Shown here: piece by piece, positions 1-5,166 of the stretch
How positions within the stretch are numbered: position 1 is the first letter of the stretch
Layout of the letters: every line of letters begins with the position of its first letter
DNA from: an uncultured Prevotella sp.
GTDB taxonomy: Bacteria > Bacteroidota > Bacteroidia > Bacteroidales > Bacteroidaceae
Assembly (NCBI GenBank): GCA_905210845.1
Contig: CAJLYG010000213.1
Span: 1-5,166 of the forward strand
Direction of reading: 5' to 3'
DNA length: 5,166 nucleotides
Notes under the pieces: model-generated
The model's input: the letters and a program-made list of their open reading frames with translations, nothing else
The model's database searches: none
Told to the model about the DNA's origin: nothing
Translations under genes and position numbers: made by a program

Positions 1-1
1 C

Positions 2-94
2 CTGCTGAGGGAGCTCCTGCGGCAAGGGGCTGAGCAGTCAGCCCCGACGAGCAACAACACGACTGTCTTGCATATTTATGCTAACTATCGTTAA
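2..94 (+). CDS. C-terminal end of an unidentified plus-strand ORF (5' end outside window)
   Basis: A plus-strand frame is open from the left edge to a TAA at 92-94 and gives 30 residues beginning LLRELLRQGAEQ and ending HIYANYR. I do not recognise the family. The first 60 bases are about 67% G+C, then composition drops sharply near the stop, which fits a coding end followed by AT-rich spacer. It converges on susC. Its last codons and stop overlap the remnant that looks like the start of susD, so the stop may have been supplied by a rearrangement and the protein may be truncated or fused. Minus-strand frames are also open across this stretch, so the assignment is weak. Confidence 0.3.
   Translation: MLRELLRQGAEQSAPTSNNTTVLHIYANYR
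26..45. repeat. GC-rich perfect inverted repeat
   Basis: GGGGCTGA at 26-33 and TCAGCCCC at 38-45 are perfect complements around the 4-base loop GCAG. Neither strand has a T tract after it, so it is not a standard intrinsic terminator. It lies inside the GC-rich block at the left edge and could be a chance coding palindrome or part of a foreign element. Confidence 0.5.
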
Positions 95-122
95 TTATAT
101 TCAAAAATCTATTATAGTTCAT
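81..122 (-). pseudogene. Possible remnant of the susD start
   Basis: Twelve bases after the susC stop, where susD normally begins, an ATG (120-122) opens a 13-codon frame, MNYNRFLNIINDS, then TAG. The first ten residues have the form of a lipoprotein signal start: short polar head, a basic residue, then F-L-N-I-I. No hydrophobic core or lipobox cysteine follows. Beyond about position 90 the DNA changes to GC-rich sequence. I infer that susD was cut off after roughly ten codons by an insertion, deletion or recombination (or an assembly join). With so few residues this could also be a chance short frame. Confidence 0.35.
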
Positions 123-130
123 AGTTTTTT
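103..130. terminator. Weak AT-rich stem-loop between convergent frames
   Basis: A5 (103-107), CTAT (109-112), an 8-base loop, ATAG (121-124) and T6 (125-130) can pair as a bulged AT-rich hairpin. It has a T tract on either strand, so it could end susC on the minus strand and the left-edge ORF on the plus strand. The stem is short and poor in G+C. It also overlaps the possible susD remnant, so it may be accidental. Confidence 0.25.
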
Positions 131-134
131 CGTT

Positions 135-3100
135 TTATAATGTAAGATTAATACCAAAAGAGAACTGTCGCATATAGGGATATGAAAATCCACGTGCGCC
201 TAAATCATCAGTAACTACACGCTCTGCATCAACACCTTTCGGAAGATGATCGAATGTAAAGAGATTCTCTCCGCTAAAGAAAATCGACAATTTGTTAACA
301 CCCAATTTATTAATGAGAGAGTGAGGGAACATATAGGAAAGTGTAATATTTTTTACAGAAAGATAAGCCCCATTCTTCAGATAACGCGTTTGAACCTGAG
401 TATTAGCAACAGTATTGCCTTCTGAGTTCTCATAGATTCGAGGAAAGAAACTATCGGTATTTGTTTTAGTCCAATAGTCCAATTGATTGCTATAGAGCGT
501 AGACCAACGATCATAAATAGGATATGTTAATTCATTCATAAGCCAAAGGTCGCGTTTGCCAACGCCCTGCAAAATAAATGATAATGAGATTTCCTTCCAG
601 TCAACCCCTCCATTAATTCCAAATTGATAACGACGAGTATTATTGCCAATAATTTTTCTGTCTCCAGGATTAGAGGTAGTGAGAATTCCTTTGTTGATGA
701 TGCCATTTCCATCTTGGTCCACATATAGGATATCACCAGGATTTGGGTTATATCCCTCTACTTTAGCAATACCATCTTTCAAGGATCCGTCATTATTGAA
801 ATCATCTACAGTATAGAGGCGATCTGTTTTATAGCCCCATATCTCACCAAGATACATTCCTTTACGATATATACCATTACCAATCAAGCCTGTCTCATTA
901 TTATACTTCGTGATTTTTGTTCTTGAGTCATAGATATTAAATCCGAAACGATATCCTACCTTACCAATATGGTCATTCCAAGACAAACTTAATTCCCATC
1001 CTTTAGAACCCAAATTTGCTGCATTTTGCAAAGGGGCATCTGCACCTAATACAGAAGGAAGTTCCATGCCTGGTGCCAACATTCCCTTTGTCTTGCGATC
1101 ATACCAATCAAAGACAATATTTAGGCTATTTTTAAAGAATCCTAAGTCTAAGCCGAAATCAAGAGTTGATACTTTTTCCCAAGTAAATGAGTTGCTTACC
1201 AACTTAGGCGATGACAACGTAGTCTGAGTTAATCCATCTACTACCCAGTTTGCTTGGTATGAAGACATCCCAGGGATATAAGCATAAGCAGAGATGCTTT
1301 GATTTCCTATATTACCCCATGAAATACGTAATTTTAAATTGGAAAGAGCGACCTTACTCCATTCCATAAATTTCTCCTCGCTTACTCTCCATCCGGCAGA
1401 AATTGAGGGAAAAAATCCGAAACGCTTTTTAGATGGGAATTTTGAGGAGCCATCATAACGACCATTAGTCTCAAAAAGATATTTTCCCTGATAGTCATAG
1501 GTAATGCGATAGAATAGACCTCGCACTGTATATCTACTATAACTGTCTGCAGTATAATAGGCTCCTGTTGCTTGTGACAAAGATGGCAACTCTTCATTAA
1601 TCATATCAGTGCGATAGGCCATATTGTATGAGTAGTTATTACTTTCCTGATTGAAACCTGCAGTCACTCCAAAATTATGATTTCTAAAACTCTTATTATA
1701 GTTAGCATAAATGTTTAGGGCATTATAATCGGTGTTACCTTGTGAATGCTCAAATTTCGAATTTGAAACAGATTGTTCCTTACGAAACTGGGCACCATGT
1801 ATATATTCAAATTTCTTATCAAATGTAGAGGTCTCTGAAGTCTTATAGTTAAACGTATATTCTCCTATGATATGAAGGTCCTCTATAGGCGTTAAAGTGA
1901 TCTTACCAAATATTCTCGTGTCATTCTTAACATTGCTATTCGTAGAAGCAAGTCTGATAAAATTCTTCGGAGTATTGATAGGAAGAGTCTCACCATCAAG
2001 CTCCATTTCTCCTGTCGGAAAATAGGAAGGAAAGGCTACAGCTGCTCCCCATATGCCATAAGATGCTGTTGTATACGGCATAGAAGATTTTGATCGTGCA
2101 TATTTCACATCCAATTGAGCATTCAGCCATGAGGTAATATCAGCATTGATAAAAGAAGAAACATTACTCCTTTTGAAAGAATCCTTGTCACTGTATAAGA
2201 TACCATCCTGATTCACATAGCCGACGCCAATACGGTAAGAGATATGTTTACCTCCACCACTCGCTGAAACATTATGCGATTGTTTGAATCCGGTCTCCAT
2301 CATATCGGCAAACAAATCGGTCTCAGCTAAACTATATCTTAATCCATTAACATCAACATATCCATTTGGATAGGCATTGGGATTATTTTGATAATCTTTT
2401 AATAGTTCCAGCCATGTATCGACATCTTGACCCGTAGAACAGGAAATCACTCCTTGATCCTTATATGCTTGTACTGTTTGTAGAGGAGTCGCTTTCTTAG
2501 GTACATTAGTCGCATCACTAAATGCAAAATTGTTACTATAATTAAGATGGAATGCAGACTCTTTATTTCCTTTCTTCGTGGTAATCAATATAACTCCAAA
2601 AGCAGCTCTTGCTCCATAGATAGCAGATGAAGCAGCATCTTTTAATACGGTTACCGATTCAATATCGTTTGGATCTAACATGTTTACGTCCATCTCCACG
2701 TTATCTACCAACACTAATGGGCTTCCTGTGTTGATGCTGTTGACCCCACGTATATTAAATGACATCCCTTTACCAGGAACCCCTGATGTACTTGTTACTT
2801 GCAATCCGGGAATTGCACCTTGCAAAGCTTCGCTGACAGACGATATAGGGCGATTCCCTAATACTTCATCCATCTTTACACTGCTTACAGCACCAGTTAG
2901 ATCTACTTTTTTTTGTGTCCCATACCCCACAACGACTACTTCATTCAGATTTTCCACATTGTTCTTCAACGTAATATTCATATTCGCAGAAGCCTTGACT
3001 TCACGATCCTCATAGCCGATGTAAGAGATTTGCAAGATGCTTCCTTCTGGCACATCAATGCTGAAATGTCCATCCACATCCGTAATGGTCCCAGTACTGG

Positions 3101-3560
3101 CACCCGGACGCTTGATGGTCGCACCGATAATCGGCTCGCCCTCTGCGTCGACCACTAATCCTGATGCTTTCACATTTCTACCCGATATGCTCACAGATGA
3201 GCTTTGACCCGTATCTGGCGAGGGCTTCACGTTGGCAACAGACAGGACAATATGATCACCTTTCGTGGAATACTTGACATGCTGCCCACCGAAAAGCAGA
3301 TGGAGGACCTTACTGACGGGTTGGTTCTTGACGTTGACCGTTACCTTACGACTTACGTTGACCTCCTGCCCGTAGATAAACAAATAGTGCGTTTGTGACT
3401 CTATGTCATTAAGCACTGTCTTTACCGCCACATGATAGCGTTTGATCGTTACTTTGTCACTCTGTGCATGGACATCCAACGAAAACAATGCACAGAGAAA
3501 GGCAAAGAATAGTGATAAGAAAATTTGTGATTGAGAAAAACTTTTCATATTTTTGCACAT
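135..3560 (-). CDS. susC-like: SusC/RagA-type TonB-linked outer-membrane glycan transporter with STN signalling domain
   Basis: This is the outer-membrane importer of a PUL: a TonB-powered 22-strand barrel that normally pairs with a SusD lipoprotein to take up oligosaccharides. The 1141 aa length is usual for the STN-containing subclass. In order: signal peptide (residues 5-32, hydrophobic FLSLFFAFLCALF, likely cleavage VHA|QS); STN domain about 37-107, the part that contacts FecR in trans-envelope signalling; a carboxypeptidase-regulatory-like beta-sandwich about 131-200; NEVVVVGYGTQKK at 206-218; plug from about 220 with the SusC signature (LVLVDNVE, LKDAASSAIYGARAAFG); then the barrel, ending MRQFSFGINLTL. 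Two in-frame ATGs compete: 3560 (MCKNM) and 3548 (MKSFSQ); the second starts directly at the signal peptide, and no clear ribosome site decides. It follows fecR by 120 bases on the same strand. The substrate cannot be told. Oddities: no intact susD follows, and GC content falls from about 50% in the first ~170 codons to about 38% beyond. Confidence 0.97.
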   Translation of the reverse strand: MCKNMKSFSQSQIFLSLFFAFLCALFSLDVHAQSDKVTIKRYHVAVKTVLNDIESQTHYLFIYGQEVNVSRKVTVNVKNQPVSKVLHLLFGGQHVKYSTKGDHIVLSVANVKPSPDTGQSSSVSISGRNVKASGLVVDAEGEPIIGATIKRPGASTGTITDVDGHFSIDVPEGSILQISYIGYEDREVKASANMNITLKNNVENLNEVVVVGYGTQKKVDLTGAVSSVKMDEVLGNRPISSVSEALQGAIPGLQVTSTSGVPGKGMSFNIRGVNSINTGSPLVLVDNVEMDVNMLDPNDIESVTVLKDAASSAIYGARAAFGVILITTKKGNKESAFHLNYSNNFAFSDATNVPKKATPLQTVQAYKDQGVISCSTGQDVDTWLELLKDYQNNPNAYPNGYVDVNGLRYSLAETDLFADMMETGFKQSHNVSASGGGKHISYRIGVGYVNQDGILYSDKDSFKRSNVSSFINADITSWLNAQLDVKYARSKSSMPYTTASYGIWGAAVAFPSYFPTGEMELDGETLPINTPKNFIRLASTNSNVKNDTRIFGKITLTPIEDLHIIGEYTFNYKTSETSTFDKKFEYIHGAQFRKEQSVSNSKFEHSQGNTDYNALNIYANYNKSFRNHNFGVTAGFNQESNNYSYNMAYRTDMINEELPSLSQATGAYYTADSYSRYTVRGLFYRITYDYQGKYLFETNGRYDGSSKFPSKKRFGFFPSISAGWRVSEEKFMEWSKVALSNLKLRISWGNIGNQSISAYAYIPGMSSYQANWVVDGLTQTTLSSPKLVSNSFTWEKVSTLDFGLDLGFFKNSLNIVFDWYDRKTKGMLAPGMELPSVLGADAPLQNAANLGSKGWELSLSWNDHIGKVGYRFGFNIYDSRTKITKYNNETGLIGNGIYRKGMYLGEIWGYKTDRLYTVDDFNNDGSLKDGIAKVEGYNPNPGDILYVDQDGNGIINKGILTTSNPGDRKIIGNNTRRYQFGINGGVDWKEISLSFILQGVGKRDLWLMNELTYPIYDRWSTLYSNQLDYWTKTNTDSFFPRIYENSEGNTVANTQVQTRYLKNGAYLSVKNITLSYMFPHSLINKLGVNKLSIFFSGENLFTFDHLPKGVDAERVVTDDLGARGFSYPYMRQFSFGINLTL
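3524..3555 (+). promoter_or_regulatory. Bacteroides-type promoter facing away from susC, inside its signal-peptide codons
   Basis: TTTG at 3524-3527 (-33 element), a 20-base spacer, and TATTTTTG at 3548-3555 match the Bacteroides primary-sigma consensus TTTG / TAnnTTTG exactly, with the usual 19-21 base spacing. Transcription would run on the plus strand, antisense to susC, starting near 3559-3562, that is at the susC start codon. The -7 element falls on codons C2-M5 of the longer SusC reading. No plus-strand protein gene lies downstream, but a strong terminator does (3602-3634), which supports a small-RNA unit. Confidence 0.65.
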
Positions 3561-3634
3561 GGTAAGTGATTTAATAAAATATAAGTTACTTTGAATCCAA
3601 GCCGACGGATGGTGCGAACATCTGTCGGTTTTTT
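3560..3634 (+). ncRNA. Predicted cis-antisense small RNA opposite the susC leader (DonS-like)
   Basis: A consensus promoter at 3524-3555 and an intrinsic terminator at 3602-3634 define a plus-strand transcript of about 75 nt with no useful reading frame. It is complementary to the susC leader from about the start codon to 75 bases upstream. Predicted structure: a small 5' stem (GGTAA with TTACT, one G-U), an AU-rich open stretch about 3566-3585 that could nucleate pairing, then the terminator hairpin. Known: in Bacteroides fragilis, DonS and related antisense RNAs sit opposite the 5' end of susC homologues in sigma/anti-sigma-controlled PULs and repress them. Inferred: this RNA pairs with the susC leader and blocks translation or destabilises the message. 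The start point is inferred to within a few bases, and expression has not been shown. Confidence 0.62.
3602..3634 (+). terminator. Intrinsic terminator of the antisense small RNA
   Basis: CCGACGGATG (3602-3611) pairs with CATCTGTCGG (3619-3628) as a 10-bp stem with one G-U pair and a 7-base loop, followed at once by T6 (3629-3634). Orientation is clear: on the plus strand the odd pair is G-U and the T run follows, while on the minus strand it becomes an A-C mismatch and no T run follows. It therefore ends plus-strand transcription, not fecR. In the minus-strand message the same bases would form a weaker hairpin in the susC leader. Confidence 0.8.
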
Positions 3635-3680
3635 GATATCAGTTAAGGACTTTCTTGCTTCATAGGCGTTGATTGTTTAG

Positions 3681-4628
3681 TTATTCAATATAGAGTGTAG
3701 AATCTTCTTCGTTGCGATGGTATTGGAAGGGTACTTCTGCTTGCATCACGGAAAGGGCGTAGTCAAGTCCTTCCGCGATTCTAAATTTCCCGGAAAGAAC
3801 TACATTTCGAATGCTCTTCTTACGAATCTGAATGCGGATTCCGTAGTACTTCTCAAAGTCTTTCATGATGCTTGATACAGGCTTATTGTTGAAACAGTTC
3901 AGTCCTTCTCGCCATCGGTAGGTGTCAGGATCATCTATAGTGCTCCGCTTGATCTGTCCACCCATCACCCACAATTTCTGACCGGGCTCAAGAACGTAGG
4001 TTTGCTTGCCTCCCACGCCGATCTCCACTTTGCCTTCCATGAGGGAGGTCTCTGTATAACCTTTGTCCGAATAGGCCTCAACATTGAATTTTGTACCCAA
4101 ATCCGTGACATCCATCTGGGCGGTGTGTACCGTAAAAGGACACTTGGCATTATGCTTTACCTCGAAATAAGCTTCACCATCAATGATCACCTCTCGCCTG
4201 TCTTCCATGAATGCCAAGGGATAAGTCATGGTCGTATTGGCATTCAGCCAGACATGCGTACTATCAGGAAGGACAATGTCAACCCGTTGGCCAGACGGCA
4301 CATGAATGGTCTGGAACGCCAATTGGTTCGCTGTATTCCTGTTGGCAAAGAAAAGGATCCCTGCAAGACCAAGGACAAGGACGATACCAGCAGCGATTCT
4401 TCTCAAGGATTTCCATGAAAAGCTTCTCGCCTCATGAACTCTTTCAGTCACTTGCTCATCCTCTTCTCTCTCGGGGGAGCCAACAAGGATCATGGCATTG
4501 AAGAGTTTTCGCTCTCTTCGGAGGAGCTTTTCGTTCTCTTCCGACTCATCCTGCCACTGCCTGACTTGATGGAGTTCTTCTGGAGTGACCTGACCGTTAA
4601 AGTATCTGTATAATAGATCTTTGTCCAT
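3681..4628 (-). CDS. fecR-like: FecR-family anti-sigma factor with DUF4974 C-terminus
   Basis: This is an inner-membrane regulator that holds an ECF sigma factor in the cytoplasm and receives the signal from the STN domain of its partner transporter. With the start at the ATG at 4626-4628 it has 315 aa: cytoplasmic N-terminal segment (1-75, MDKDLLYRYFNGQVTPEEL, rich in charged residues); one membrane helix about 78-96 (IAAGIVLVLGLAGILFF); periplasmic FecR domain about 106-202 (VPSGQRVDIVLPDSTHVWLN, then DGEAYFEV and DLGTKFNV); DUF4974 about 243-313 (FNNKPVSSIMKDFEKYYGI, then LSGKFR). A TTG at 4670 would add 14 residues (MDFDSFDLCKCHQT), but the family normally begins at the MDKDLL-type segment, so I prefer the ATG. 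No strong Shine-Dalgarno is seen, as is usual in this phylum. It precedes susC on the same strand and is presumed to work with it. No ECF sigma gene directly precedes it, which is unusual. Confidence 0.95.
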   Translation of the reverse strand: MDKDLLYRYFNGQVTPEELHQVRQWQDESEENEKLLRRERKLFNAMILVGSPEREEDEQVTERVHEARSFSWKSLRRIAAGIVLVLGLAGILFFANRNTANQLAFQTIHVPSGQRVDIVLPDSTHVWLNANTTMTYPLAFMEDRREVIIDGEAYFEVKHNAKCPFTVHTAQMDVTDLGTKFNVEAYSDKGYTETSLMEGKVEIGVGGKQTYVLEPGQKLWVMGGQIKRSTIDDPDTYRWREGLNCFNNKPVSSIMKDFEKYYGIRIQIRKKSIRNVVLSGKFRIAEGLDYALSVMQAEVPFQYHRNEEDSTLYIE

Positions 4629-4698
4629 AGTTTGATGACACTTACAAAGATCAAACGAATCAAAGTCCAAAACTCTTAGTCGGAAATCACAATTTTAA

Positions 4699-4706
4699 CA
4701 AATATA
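4699..4706 (-). promoter_or_regulatory. Possible -7 element for fecR
   Basis: On the minus strand TATATTTG matches the Bacteroides -7 consensus TAnnTTTG and lies 70 bases upstream of the preferred fecR ATG, which would leave a leader of about 60 bases. No TTTG occurs at the -33 distance (about 4726-4731), so the promoter is incomplete by consensus and may need an activator, or may be chance in AT-rich DNA. Confidence 0.3.
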
Positions 4707-4840
4707 AACAAATAGAAGTGATCTCCGTTGGTTACAGTCTACACACCACAGGCTATGGCGATGACAAGCTAAGACTCGTCATCATCCTTTTCAAAGCATT
4801 ATTCCATATTGATTGCTACTGCCGCAAAGATTGCAAAAGC

Positions 4841-4860
4841 TTTAGGAATTCATTCCTAAA
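4841..4860. repeat. Perfect 9-bp palindrome in the fecR upstream spacer
   Basis: TTTAGGAAT (4841-4849) and ATTCCTAAA (4852-4860) are perfect complements around a 2-base centre; as RNA it would fold as an 8-bp stem with a 4-base loop. It lies about 210 bases upstream of the fecR ATG. No T tract follows directly, so a dimeric regulator site or part of a repeated element is as likely as a terminator. Confidence 0.5.
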
Positions 4861-4870
4861 ATCGATAACC

Positions 4871-4899
4871 GTTCGAGATCTGTTCGAGGTGCGTACCTC
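4871..4899. repeat. GTTCGAG direct repeat with adjoining inverted repeat
   Basis: GTTCGAG occurs at 4871-4877 and 4882-4888, an 11-base period that puts both copies on nearly the same face of the helix. GAGGT (4886-4890) and ACCTC (4895-4899) form an inverted repeat overlapping the second copy. A protein-binding site upstream of fecR is possible; the motifs are short, so chance is not excluded. Confidence 0.35.
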
Positions 4900-4920
4900 T
4901 TTCCAAACAGTTATTACGGG

Positions 4921-4953
4921 AGCAATAGGCAGGAAGAGGTCCTACCTATTGCT
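4921..4953 (-). terminator. Stem-loop downstream of the glycoside hydrolase
   Basis: AGCAATAGG (4921-4929) pairs with CCTATTGCT (4945-4953), and AGG (4931-4933) with CCT (4941-4943). The position between them is U-G on the minus-strand RNA, giving an unbroken 13-bp stem with a 7-base loop, but C-A on the plus strand. It begins 17 bases after the glycosidase stop. The T tract is poor (CCCGTAATAA follows), so it may act as a 3'-end stabiliser or a weak terminator. Confidence 0.5.
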
Positions 4954-4970
4954 GTTATATATATAAGAGG

Positions 4971-5166
4971 TTATTTTAGGATAAAGACCTTAGTCTGGTG
5001 GGAGAGAACCTTACCGCTCCATTTGTTTCCCGACTTCATCTGCTGATGTGTCCAGACATCATAGAAGGAGTAACGTCTCTTGTCCAACCCTAAGTCGGAG
5101 AGTGTAACCTTGATATTCAGAGGGCGATCTGCAATATTGAGTATCGTCAGACAGCGGCATACGGAC
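4971..5166 (-). CDS. C-terminal end of a probable glycoside hydrolase, GH27 alpha-galactosidase-like (5' end outside window)
   Basis: The minus-strand frame is open from the right edge to a TAA at 4971-4973 and gives the last 64 residues. It reads CLTILNIADRPLNIKVTLSDL, then LGLDKRRYSFYDVWTH, then KWSGKVLSHQTKVFILK. This is the pattern of the C-terminal all-beta domain of GH27 (and related clan GH-D) enzymes: an N-x-x-D/P turn, a hydrophobic strand ending in LGL, the Y-x-x-x-D-x-W-x-H segment, and a closing V-x-x-H-x-x-x-V strand. The catalytic barrel is outside the window, so activity and family are inferred. Location on the fecR-susC strand suggests a PUL enzyme. Other glycosidases with a similar C-terminal domain remain possible. 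Confidence 0.6.
   Translation of the reverse strand, partial: SVCRCLTILNIADRPLNIKVTLSDLGLDKRRYSFYDVWTHQQMKSGNKWSGKVLSHQTKVFILK

Larger units (their letters stand above)
4629..4970. other. 342-base spacer between the glycosidase end and fecR
   Basis: I found no convincing gene here. Minus-strand frames are broken by stops and show none of the region 2 or region 4 features of an ECF sigma factor. An 82-codon plus-strand frame (4718-4966) resembles no family I know and runs through the glycosidase hairpin. The spacer does hold a stem-loop after the glycosidase (4921-4953), a perfect palindrome (4841-4860), GTTCGAG repeats with a small inverted repeat (4871-4899), and a possible fecR -7 element (4699-4706). 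Confidence 0.6.

Noticed and set aside
2680..3015. 111-codon plus-strand frame opposite the susC plug region
   Set aside because: It is antisense to conserved SusC residues, has no recognisable domain or start signals, and is explained as a shadow of susC. The same holds for the other plus-strand frames inside susC and fecR.
3576..3583. TATATTTT on the minus strand as the susC -7 promoter element
   Set aside because: The last base departs from TAnnTTTG and no TTTG lies 19-21 bases upstream. A susC promoter here, perhaps ECF-dependent, cannot be assigned from sequence alone.
3602..3634. Terminator for fecR on the minus strand
   Set aside because: On the minus strand the stem has an A-C mismatch and no T run follows it; the A run lies on the wrong side. 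The element fits plus-strand termination only.
4629..4670. TTG-initiated N-terminal extension of fecR (14 residues)
   Set aside because: FecR proteins of this type begin at the MDKDLL-like segment; an ATG lies exactly there, and the extension has no family features.
4718..4966. 82-codon plus-strand frame in the fecR upstream spacer
   Set aside because: It has no family resemblance, passes through the palindrome and the glycosidase hairpin, and has no plus-strand Bacteroides-type promoter in front of it.
1..5166. CRISPR array, tRNA, rRNA or known riboswitch
   Set aside because: I saw no regularly spaced repeats, cloverleaf-like sequence or conserved rRNA or riboswitch motifs on either strand.

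Overview
The window reads as chromosomal DNA of a Bacteroidota species, most likely order Bacteroidales (Bacteroides, Prevotella or a relative). The evidence is a SusC-type TonB-dependent transporter with an N-terminal STN domain, a FecR-type anti-sigma factor with a C-terminal DUF4974 region, the end of a glycoside hydrolase, and promoter-like sequences of the Bacteroides type (TTTG / TAnnTTTG). It is part of a polysaccharide utilization locus (PUL) read on the minus strand.

Layout in the direction of transcription (right to left): 5166-4971, the last 64 codons of a probable glycoside hydrolase (most like the C-terminal beta-sandwich of GH27 alpha-galactosidases), followed by a stem-loop; 4970-4629, a 342-base spacer with a perfect palindrome, short repeats and a possible fecR promoter; 4628-3681, fecR (315 aa); 3680-3561, a 120-base spacer; 3560-135, susC (1141 aa); 134-1, a breakpoint region where susD is expected but only a 13-codon start-like remnant is seen, running into GC-rich DNA (40 of the first 60 bases are G or C) with the end of an unidentified plus-strand reading frame.

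The main discovery candidate lies in the fecR-susC spacer on the plus strand, opposite the susC leader. A full Bacteroides-type promoter (TTTG, 20 bases, TATTTTTG) inside the susC signal-peptide codons faces a strong intrinsic terminator (10-bp stem, 7-base loop, T6) about 75 bases downstream. Together they define a small antisense RNA covering the susC leader up to the start codon, with the same position and orientation as the DonS class of PUL-repressing antisense RNAs described in Bacteroides fragilis.

Working model: SusC takes up a glycan across the outer membrane and, through its STN domain, signals to the inner-membrane FecR, which controls an ECF sigma factor. The antisense RNA would damp susC expression when substrate is absent. 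Two expected partners are missing: no ECF sigma gene lies directly upstream of fecR, and no intact susD directly follows susC. The susC gene is also compositionally mosaic: its first ~170 codons resemble fecR in GC content, and the plug and barrel are clearly more AT-rich.
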